Made by a program: the position numbers and the translations under genes | Shown here: piece by piece, positions 11,040-20,440 of the stretch | Layout of the letters: the number at the start of each line of letters is the position of its first letter | How positions within the stretch are numbered: the first letter of the stretch is position 1 | The notes under the pieces: model-generated | The model's input: the letters and a program-made list of their open reading frames with translations, nothing else | The model's database searches: none | What the model was told of the DNA's origin: nothing | Assembly: GCA_000226015.1 (NCBI GenBank) | Contig: JH153050.1 | Location: 33,293-63,449, forward strand | Length of the DNA: 30,157 bases | Direction of reading: 5' to 3' | Source of the DNA: Mnemiopsis leidyi | Taxonomy: Eukaryota; Ctenophora; Tentaculata; Lobata; Bolinopsidae

Positions 11040-14000
11040 TTAAATTTGTCCTCCGATGTTCACAACATCTGACCTCTTCTTTACTTTAATTTGTGTCAAT
11101 TCTTCAACATGATCAGGAGTAACTGAATTCGTTTTCGCTACACATAATTTTTCAAGGTTAACTTTTACTCGAAAGATTTGACTGGGAATGAAAGTGAAAC
11201 TAGATTTTATGATGCTCGCCACGACATCATCGTAGAGCAGAGGGTTGATCACAGAGTTGATTGGCAGTATAATCAAGGAGAACAAGCTGTACCAAGGGGT
11301 GGCATCTAGCGCCTCCAGCGAGTGGAGGGTGCAGATCAGGATTAAGGGCACCCAACAGCAGAAATCTGTGGTTATGATGATCGCAACTTTTCTGTTTAGT
11401 TTGCGGTTCCTCCTAATGATACTTCGACAATGTGGCACTTTAGCGAAGCGTTTTGCCGAATTTTGCGATACCATGCCAATGTAAATGTAAGATATCGAGA
11501 TGAGAATAAAACAGAAAAAGTTTGTGGCAAGGACAGTCCAGACGAAATGTTTTTGTGGGTCCTCCTTCTTTACAAAGAACTTGAAGAGGCAAACTCCATC
11601 ATTGCCATAAAAGTGGACTTTGGTGATTATCTTTGTGTGATCTTCGTAGCTATAATCGTGGGAAAACATACTCCTGATCATTTCCAAAATCACGTCCCAG
11701 CTGAGGCTGGATTTCTTGATCCGCCCATAGTACGCCCCAATGACTGGCAGGATGTCGTGCTTAGTGGGGGTTCCCACAAACAGTTGCAGTCGCTCAGAAA
11801 ATTTAACTCCGTTGACGAAGAAGTCTTCCAATGGACCGACAAGAGGTAAAACTGCGATAGCAACAGACAGTGCTGTTATCAGGACTTCACCAAAGATTAT
11901 CTTACGCCGTAATGCAGAAGTTACTTCACCTGCTTTTTTGAAAGAGCTTCTGATCCCTTTTGCACGCGAAACACTCAAACCAACCATCGAAAATAACGAT
12001 ATCTGGGAGCCTATAGTACTGATAGCACCAACCACTGAACAACTATCACTTGTTATCCACTCTACTTGATTAATACAGTAGGTTGTCCCATAAACTATGA
12101 CGTCATAAAATACGATCACCAACAGGTAACAACCAACCATGAGGTCTCCAAGGGATATCATGATAATGAGTGATCTGTTTATCAAGGACGCAGAAGTTTT
12201 ACATCGATCCAGGGTCCAGATGTTTCGAAGTAAGGTCGCGAAGTTGGCGAGGCATGCCATACTCCCGATGATAAACGATATGATCTTAAGGAAAGGAGTC
12301 TCTACAATTTGTTTCGAGCATTGGTCATTGCATTCATCAGTCAGGTCGACGCAATCCAGTTGCTTATTGCATTGCTTTGTTTTTGGTATAAGGCGACGGG
12401 AGGAATTGCAGGAGAAATGATTGGTACAGGACACTTCGTCCGACATGTCACCGCAATCATCCACCAAGTCACAAACTCGAGAGTATTCTATGCACTTTAT
12501 TTTATTGTCACAAACAAAGATATTATTGATGTAAGTTTTTTCATGGGGCTCCACAAAGAAGGCAAGATATGTATCGTTGGCAATTGTTCCAACTCTACGT
12601 GGATACTGACTTGGACATGCCTCGTATCTGGGTAGGTTTCTCAGTGGGCAGGATGAGTTCCGACATCTGTTTGTACAGCTAGTGTAAACGTAAAGTTCTC
12701 CAAACATGTGATCACAATTTTGGGCTGACAAATTTGGGAAAAACAATTCGGTTTTTGTTTCAACACCGAAAAAACTTTGCTCTGGAAAAATAAATTTGGT
12801 TTGAGTGCAGTGGTCCTGTCTGAGGTTCTCGATGTTTTGGACACCTCTTAAGCAGGTCGGGAACCGTTTATCGAGACCATGTCTCGAGCCAGTAACTGAT
12901 GTAGAAAGAAGCTGAAAGCCTCTCGAAAGAGAACAAATCTTGTTCTCATTTCCACACGTTTCGAGTCCATCACAAAGCTGACTCAACTCCATGTAGCCTG
13001 GACTTCCCCAGAGACAAAGAAAAACGTTGTTACAAGATCTAGCACTGGAAACCAACCGAAGCGACTTATCAGTTCCACACGTTGGCCAAATATCAACTTT
13101 TTCATCACTTTCATCGACACAGTCAAAGGTACCATCGCCAATCCAAGCAAGAGGCAAGGTCAATCTACCTTCTTTTCCGATTTTGCGTTGGCACACTCCT
13201 CGACTTTGACTTCGACAAATTGGGTGTAATTCGTCGGAATTATCCGGGCAATCTGCTTTATCGTCGCACATCACATGCTTGTGTGCATAGCAGGACTTAG
13301 AAATGTACAAACATTTACTTTCTATGCCATCGTCACAAATCTTAGCCCGTTCACCAGTTTTACGATGACATATTACATGTTTTGAGACGGTCGACAGGAA
13401 GCCATCCACTCGACAGCTCCCAGCCACTTTAGCGCTGTCGGAGCAGTTTGTTTGGGTTTCCTTCAAATCTCGACAGTAGCTCGGCCAGTCTGAGTCCAAA
13501 ACGAAACATCTGGTGAAATTATGGACAGGGACAATTTTCTTAGTTTTGCCGTGTCTGCATTTGCTTGTATTTACAACACCGACCGTGCAATTTGCTTCAT
13601 CTTCTTTCTCTTTGCAGTCCTTAGTTCCGTCACAAATCCACGAAGGATACACATAATAATCAGACTTTTTTGATCGGCTGTTATTTTCCCTGCAATAAAG
13701 TCCATAACTAAATCCATTGCACATTGCCTCATCCTCACAACCCCAAACGTCACACACATCATCGCAGACGTTAGTGGACTCGATTTTATATCCACTCGGC
13801 AGGGTCGTTTTATTGGAACATCCAGCCTCGTCAAGATTTGTATTGCGGCAGTCCATATCATTGTCACAAATATATTTCGCCGCTGTAAGAAGATGAGAAG
13901 AATAAATGCGATCGTCTGTATGCTGGCATAAAAAATTTCCGCACAGAAAAGCAGTGTTGCTAATGGTAAAACCGTCTAACCTCTTGTCGCAGGCTTGGTA

Positions 14001-14660
14001 AAAGTGAGGGTCATTTGAGCAGACATTTCCACGCGAATATGTAAAAAAAGGTGTTTCTAGGACGTAGAATTCTTTTGATTTATGGCATTTGTATATTTCC
14101 CCTCCCCATCTGGTTCCCAAACATCTGAACTTCAAAAATCCTCCGTGCTTTCCAATGCGACATTCATCTGAAAGACAAAATTCTATTGATACATCCTTAC
14201 GCTCTTCCGACTTTTATGATGTTGAATTTATGCCCAACTATTAATATGCTATCTAAGATTTCGCTCTGAAAGCGGTAAGTGGCACAAAGATTTTGAAATA
14301 AGAAACAATATCCATTACAACAACCTGGCATGGGTAAGATAGTCTCAGTTGTCTTCATCGCCAAATTTGTCCCATCGACTAACGTTTCCCAGTACCATGT
14401 GGTCGGGGTTATCGATTTTAAAGTCTCCGTTTGCGTCCCTAAGTCGATCATTTACAGATTGGGCCTTAACTCGATAGTGGATTTAACTAATTTCCTAGCT
14501 ATATAAAGTTATGACCTGTTAAGATGCAATGATAGGTGATAGGTCGCTCCCTATATCGCAAATCTGAATTTTCAGAGAAATTTATACCTGAGCTGAAATC
14601 CAGTGGAGATATGACAATAAATTCCAAGGCTAGCAAGAAAACGCTGGGATAGGGAAACAT
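11040..14660 (-). CDS. LDLa-repeat ectodomain G-protein-coupled receptor (LGR/relaxin-receptor-like, no LRRs)
   Basis: The model joins exon 14660-14588 (signal peptide MFPYPSVFLLALEFIVIS) to exon 14167-11040 in frame through a phase-1 intron, giving about 1066 residues. The ectodomain of about 650 residues is Cys-rich with roughly six LDL-receptor class A modules, e.g. CDGTKDCKEKEDEANC and CDDKADCPDNSDE; several are degenerate. Seven helices start near residue 649. LGR-type marks are TTDFCCWVPLIL in TM6 and INPLLY in TM7. The DRY site reads SRA. The loop between TM4 and TM5 is about 95 residues, with the expected Cys in NDGVCLF. The helices resemble glycoprotein-hormone/relaxin receptors (LDLa-bearing RXFP or GRL101 types), but no leucine-rich repeats are present. 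Ligand and G protein are unknown. It is a plasma-membrane receptor by architecture. Confidence 0.85.
14201..14438 (-). other. Candidate alternative exon of the LDLa/7TM receptor (frame-incompatible)
   Basis: An open stretch of about 79 codons lies in the intron between receptor exons 1 and 2, flanked by a CTTAG acceptor and a GC|GTAAGG donor. It joins exon 1 in frame (TQTETLKSITPTTWYWETL, with several Cys). Its 238 bp then throw the large exon out of frame. It may be a cassette that yields a short secreted product, a wrongly placed exon, or chance open sequence. Confidence 0.3.
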
Positions 14661-16676
14661 GGTCTTCTGTAACGCTTCACTTGACGATGGTCGAATTTGA
14701 TTTTTTCAGAGGATGGAGTTGAACATTTATAGTCCTCGACTTCCGTTGTACATTTTCATGGCTTTGGAACCTTTTCGAAAGTCCATAAAGGTTGTCGCAC
14801 TGCCGTAAAATTCTTTCCATTTACTCCGGCCATAATTGCGACTCACTCAAAAATTGAAGCGTCCCAAAGTTGGTTTCAAATTGAAATGTCAATTTCAAAA
14901 TGGCGTCTTTAAGTGGATCCTTTCATAGAAATAAAACTCTTTAAGTGAGCAGAGTGGAAAGTAAAGAACATGTCACGTTCTGGGTGACTTCTTTTTGAAG
15001 ACAACCAAAACAGAAAACTGCTGGGTGGAACAAACTGCCGTGATGCGAAGTTTATTGCGGTGATAGTTAAACCCGGCTCTGAAGATAACCGTAGGATTGA
15101 CTCAATTAAACTCTACAGTCAGGGAACATGAGCGGAGGTCAGCACATGTGACCTGACGTCCCAATACAACGAGGCCGTTGACGCCAAATTATTCCACCAC
15201 TGCAAAAAGTTGTATGGCGGTAGGTTTCCTATTTTAATTAAAAATCGTCCTAACCGAAATTTTTCTGACAAACGAAAATCGAATTCAATATCTTTGCGAT
15301 TTTAGATTGTTTCGGTTGAAACTTTCGCTCTCGTCTAGAATTTGATGTTATTTTGAAGTTAAGAACTAGCATTTCCGTCTAGAAAAGTAGAAACTGGTGC
15401 GATTTTCCTATTAGAAACTGATTTTTCAATTCAAAACGATAATTGGGTTAAAAAATGATGTTTCAGTCAACATACAGATGTGAATTTTCGGCTAGAAACT
15501 GATTTTTTCGGCTACAAACTGATGTTTCGGTCAAAAATGGATGGCCACAGAAAAGTCGGCTCTAACCAAAAAATAATTCTGGCCGAAATTTCTGAAATCG
15601 TCCTACCAGTCAAAAAACTTTCTTGCACCTATGAATTATTCAGGAATCAAGAAGATGTAAAGTCCAGATACTAAAGCACCGTTAGGGACCTAGACATGCA
15701 GTTTATTCTACTTACGTTAGTGTTGGTAGTTATGTAGATTTTTGTCCATTTGGATCACCGTACCCTCCCATCTACAGCAATCTACATTGAAGGTCTCTCC
15801 TTGACACCATGATAATCTGCGAGGTTTTACTGATTGAGAATGGATATGGTGACTGTGAGTGCAAAGTCATGTCACCAACAACCCGAATCTGATCGTCGAG
15901 TGATCGACGATCACTGCATAAACACAACTGACATTGAATTATGATTTGGTGAGATTACAGAGAAACTTACGTCCAAAAAGAATCAAATCGAGTTCCAGAT
16001 GATCTTCAGCAGGTTGCCAGTCAAATTAAAATTTGACCGACCAACGCTTCCCTCGCTGTCGGAACGTCAGATTTGTTCGCCTGCCATCTCAGCCTTGGCT
16101 TAGTTTTAAGAATTTACGGTCAAGTTTGGGTATTTTGAAGATTGAACATTTCACAATGAACACACATTTAAATTACGATTAATAAGTTTAAATGCTAAGA
16201 ACAATTAAAAAATGTTCATGGATAAATAATAAATAATTTGACGGAACAAATATTTGACATGGCGGCATTATGTCCTTACGAATGATATGCGACAGTTGTT
16301 GATGGAAATTTGAAAATTAAATAAGTCAATATTATGATTTAAGATAATATTAATATTCAACTCTACAATTAATTTTAAAATTTGATGTTAAAAAATTCCC
16401 TCTTAGTGAAAATGGGGAACACTATTTTAAAAACAATTTGCCGAGTGACCAACTTCATGAATTTCTTTTTCAGAGTTTTAAGTAAACGCATAACTTTGTC
16501 CTGATTAAGACTATAGCGGACAACTAACAAGTAACAACAAAAATTGTAACAATGTTGAATGTCACCGTTCGTCAGAGCATGTCTAGATGTTACAGACCTG
16601 ACCAAAATGCTGGGCCTTGAAAAATTTTACCGGTAAAGTTAATAAGCGAGTCTGGCACCCAGCTGTACTGAGAAGT
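14661..16676. other. Intergenic region between receptor start and RPA2 stop
   Basis: This 2-kb gap holds the receptor promoter and the RPA2 3' UTR. It contains the degenerate repeat listed at 15340-15560 and a small inverted repeat at 16020-16037 (8-bp arms, 2-bp centre). No coding region or RNA gene was recognised. Confidence 0.6.
15340..15560 (+). repeat. Degenerate short tandem repeat, unit near TCGGCTAGAAACTGATTTT
   Basis: About 20-bp units recur with many changes: gtctagaaaagtagaaactg, attagaaactgatttt, cggctagaaactgatttttt, cggctacaaactgatgtttc, cggtcaaaaatggatgg. The best-kept pair is adjacent near 15488-15530. The decay suggests an old minisatellite. It is not coding by any sign I can see. 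Confidence 0.7.
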
Positions 16677-19600
16677 TCAACAGTAATCTGTTAGTTTGTA
16701 ATGTTCATCGTCCACCGTACTATATATGTGTCCTTCGTTACTCAGGAACTCTATCGCACTCCGAATCTGGGGGAATGTTGGATGCAACTTACAAAATCGG
16801 TAAGATAATCGTTAGTTCCAGGTTATCGACTGTCATCTGATTTCTAATTCGACAAATTTTTCACAATTATTGAAAAATATTCAATGAATATTGATCGGAG
16901 ACAAATATTTAGAATGTTGTAAAAACACGAATGGACAAACCTGAGTAACTGAGAGGTGTGATGTTATCTTAGAGATCTCCATGATGCTCATTCCAATATC
17001 AGAAGTCGACTTCTTTAAGGCGGCAAACACCTGCAAATATCATGGAGGAGTTAGAAAAAAGCCACGGCCCACGAGCCTACATACGCAATACCCTATGAAG
17101 TACATGATATGCACAGTGCACACCTTATGCGTTCGTCGCGCATATTGTTTAGCCAATGTTGAGGAAAGCTTAACATTGTTAGCAACCCAAGTCCCGAACA
17201 AACCGATTGTTGAGCAGGTCCTAGTCCGGACATGGAATCATCGCCGTTAGAGTGAGAGTTTCCATTCGAGAATGTTCCGTTTGTAGTGCCCGCCATGCCT
17301 GAAAGATCTTATGGTAGAAGAGAAGAAATTGCTTTGCAATGCACATCAGCGATCACGAATACATTCTCGTGAGCTATAGATTTAAACGATTACCATTCAG
17401 GGGTTAGCTCTAGTCTACGAATATTGATATCTATCATTTCTGAGTTGGCTATGGAATATGGTTAGTAGTAGTCCTATCAACATTTAACAACGATAAGGTC
17501 AAGTTACGGTTTAAGAGGCGTCTAAACCACTACGTGTGTTAATGTATTGAAAGAGTTTGACGAAGTCTGGCACCTAACACTGAATCTCAACGTTATGTGG
17601 TAGCCATTCCAATTTCCACACCCAATATTATGTTGACCCTAACCAACTTGAAACTGAATATTTTGAATTTTCCTTCCATCACATCGTTATCGCATAATTA
17701 AAGGGTAATGCAATCACTGTAATCAGCACCATCGCCAAGTCTAAGAGCAGGACTGTGTATTGTGTAACATCGTTTCGCTATCAAGGTTCGAGCAACCGTT
17801 TTTATCACTTTGAAACCATATTTATCGTTTTGACGTTTAAAAACTAGACAATTTATTGACTGTGATTCTGATGGTGACTTAGCTAGATGTGATCATAATA
17901 TTCCTATTTTGACTCACGTTACATTTGATTTTTGACTTCCGCAAGTCTAACAGTATTGAGTAACACGCGACTCTCTCAATCGCAGAATGTAAACTTAAAA
18001 GTTTTAAGCACCTTGTCAAACGTTTATATTAAAATAATATCATTGTTATAGCGACGTTTCACAGTAACCCACAACACCTAGCAAAAATACATTAAGGACA
18101 ATACATGACGATGAGGAAAAGAGCTGTTCTCCTGATGATATTCCTCACAAAACTACTGATGGTTTCTGCGGATCCAGCGGAAGGGCAGACATTATCAGAT
18201 TATATCTGGGAGCGAACAGTGGAACACCAACAACAAGCTTTAAACTCCAACATGATATTCGGAGTAAGTGAGGGTTGTCTCAGCCCAGCAGACTTTGGGA
18301 GCTACATGATTGACGACTCCGTTTACTCCTACGAGATCGCTAAAAGTCTGGAAATAGCGATCAAGAGATGCGATAAGGATCCGACCCTCCAGAAGTTTCT
18401 AAGGGACGAAGCGGAGCTTTGGGACAGTTCGTGGAGATGGCTCCATGACGTCTGGCACATCAAGCACCCACACGGCATCAACCTGGGGCAGGAGGCAGCC
18501 AACTACATGAACCACTTGAGGCAGGTTGCAGAGACGGAAGATCCTGCCTACCTTGTCATTGCCCTCACGCCCGGAGTGAAACTCTGGTCCTGGATCGGAA
18601 AGCAGATAGGATCCAAGAAGCGTGACTTTGGAGTTTACACAGAGTGGGTGGAACAGACTCTTGACCCTGACTGTAAGGACAGTCTGAAATATGACGAGTA
18701 CACTGAGTGGGCATATCAGGCAGGAGAGGTTACAGCTGAGAAAGCTTTGGAGGTTTTCTCTGCCAGCATGAAGAGCGAGGTGGACTTTTTCAACTCTGTG
18801 ACGCGATGTCAGCCTCGCGTGCAAAGGTTAATATTAGTAGAATAATTTTAGCTGTCCCGCATAATATTGGTGTGAATGAGTTAAATGAATATGAGTAGAG
18901 TAAGTCCCGATAAATCAGATCATCATGATTTACTTAAATCTTTTATTCTTCAGGGATGGAAGCGATAAATGCTAGAGCAGAGCAAAGAATGGAGATACAT
19001 AGGACCTAAAAGCTCGGAAATAAAATGGAGATCTAAATATATTTATGTTTACTTTTAGCAAACAAAACATTGTCGAAATTGTATTTCTTCGATCTAACGC
19101 CTTAGATCTACGATCAAAATTTCGATATTATGAATTATCAAGCAACATTACTTACTACCTCCAGTTCCGTTGGAAGAGAATCCCTTCTTCAGTCTCAGAT
19201 GAGCTCGGATGACCTCCAACATGTGAACGCTGATCTCGTTATGACTAGTGAGAGGTGTTACTTTGAAAGCGATCACGTTCCGCTGGTCGTTCAGGGATCT
19301 CAAATGTCCGTAAACTCGAACGTAGGTGTGAGTTCTGGGCAAGTTGCTCGTGTCTTCCTGAAAAATCGGGGTTTGTTTTGTTGAGCTGAAGAAAAATTTG
19401 AAGAGTTTAAACATTAACTCAAACTTCAGGATAAGTCGCATCTCGTTCAGACGGTCAGCCAACATTTACAAATCAAAGTTCCGAACATGGGGATAAATTG
19501 AATCAGAATAAGCACTGCTTATTAAGCAGCTAGGAAAAAACTGTTAGAGATAATCTACAGACGGAGAAAGCAACAAAGACAAACCTCCCCTTCCTGAATG

Positions 19601-20213
19601 AACTTTCTAACACCAATAGGGGGTCCAGTGTAGTCGTCTATCTTGTAGGAGATGCTGGTAGATGCTTCTGTGATATCTCTAATTGTACCCACAAAAGTGA
19701 CCTAGAAATTTAAAGATTATTATGAAAACTCCTATGGCTATACTAAGCTGCCAGGAACAGCCGACAAGAACGTAAAGACGTTGCTAAAATTGCTAAAACG
19801 ATAGATTACTGACCAGGTGTATGTCTACTCCTTTGTAGTTGAATATGTCGTCAGCCGGGTTGTGGTCTGCTTGTAGCATCATAGCGACTGTCACTGGCAT
19901 CAAACTGGTCGGCTTGTTACTGTTGCCCGGCTTTCGGCTTCCTGGCGGGATAGGGTAAATCAAACCATGTTGACAGATCTATTTTTACTCATCGTTAACT
20001 TTCTTACATATGAAATCCAATGTTGGAACTCGAGGGGGGATGTGTAACTGGGGGAGGGAGGGGGAGCAGGGCTAACTTACCTCCGGGAGATGTGAAACTT
20101 TGATCTCCAGCGTTGAAGCCTCCGCCGAATCCTCCTCCGGTTGCGTTTCCTCCGAAACCTCCTCCTGCGTTTCCTCCGAAACCTCCCCCGAATCCACCTG
20201 ATCCTTGGAACAT
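16677..20213 (-). CDS. RPA2: Replication protein A 32-kDa subunit, seven exons
   Basis: RPA2 is the middle subunit of the heterotrimeric nuclear single-strand DNA binding protein used in replication and repair. Exons (minus): 20213-20081, 19941-19814, 19701-19585, 19357-19156, 17298-17204, 17030-16941, 16766-16677. Phases match throughout and give about 284 residues (human 270). The N-terminal tail is Gly/Phe-rich and ends in SFTSPGG, keeping an SP site like the human phosphorylated tail. The OB fold spans exons 2 to 4 ([40 protein letters not shown]). A Gly/Asn/Ser linker and a winged-helix C-terminus follow, with [18 protein letters not shown] nearly as in human. The start may be 20213, or 20234 seven codons earlier; a CTGTAG acceptor-like site just before 20213 also allows a short upstream exon. 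Intron 4 houses TenA copy C. Confidence 0.95.
18105..18845 (+). CDS. Secreted TenA-like protein, copy C, lacking the catalytic Cys
   Basis: This intronless gene encodes 246 residues with a signal peptide (basic MTMRKRA, then a hydrophobic run to about residue 21, VSADP). It is a full-length paralogue of copies A and B and keeps [11 protein letters not shown] (Asp/Tyr), NYMNHL (Tyr) and [10 protein letters not shown] (Glu). The segment that holds the TenA catalytic Cys reads LTPGVKLW, so Cys is Gly. The Cys after VY (VYCYE in A and B) is also lost (VYSYE). Two new Cys appear (KRCDKD, DPDCKD), while the pair shared by all copies (EGCLS, TRC) stays. It is nested antisense in RPA2 intron 4. The reading frame is intact, so it is probably expressed, perhaps as a binding protein and not an enzyme; that is inference. 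Confidence 0.85.
   Translation: MTMRKRAVLLMIFLTKLLMVSADPAEGQTLSDYIWERTVEHQQQALNSNMIFGVSEGCLSPADFGSYMIDDSVYSYEIAKSLEIAIKRCDKDPTLQKFLRDEAELWDSSWRWLHDVWHIKHPHGINLGQEAANYMNHLRQVAETEDPAYLVIALTPGVKLWSWIGKQIGSKKRDFGVYTEWVEQTLDPDCKDSLKYDEYTEWAYQAGEVTAEKALEVFSASMKSEVDFFNSVTRCQPRVQRLILVE
19019..19024 (+). other. Poly(A) signal AATAAA for TenA copy C
   Basis: AATAAA lies 174 bases after the copy C stop codon, inside RPA2 intron 4 and before RPA2 exon 4. It would let the nested transcript end without overlapping an RPA2 exon. The hexamer match is the only evidence. Confidence 0.45.
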
Positions 20214-20440
20214 CCTACAGTTCGATATCGACATTTAATAAGTGGCTTGATTTTGATAATCATGTCATGATAGTCTTTTTTTATGACATTACGGGAACTA
20301 CTTTTTAAAAACAAGACAACGGAATTTAGATAAGAAAAAACTCAAAATAAAAAACCACAAATTTTATCTTATTTAACAAAATACATCACAAATACCTTGG
20401 TTACCAAACTTAGAAGTACCAAAAAACTAACAAGCTCAAA

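Larger units (their letters stand above)
17299..19155 (-). other. RPA2 intron 4, host of a nested antisense gene
   Basis: This 1857-bp intron is by far the largest in RPA2; the other introns are 115-310 bp except intron 6 at 174 bp and intron 5 at 173 bp. It begins A|GTAAGTAA and ends TTTCAG|GC. It holds the complete TenA copy C on the opposite strand, with about 0.8 kb upstream of it and 0.3 kb downstream. Confidence 0.85.

Noticed and set aside
11245-12635. Plus-strand open frames across the receptor's seven-helix part
   Set aside because: They are antisense shadows of a clear 7TM coding frame and show no family resemblance.
13571-13867. Separate small Met-rich gene on the minus strand
   Set aside because: It lies wholly inside the receptor exon in a different frame.
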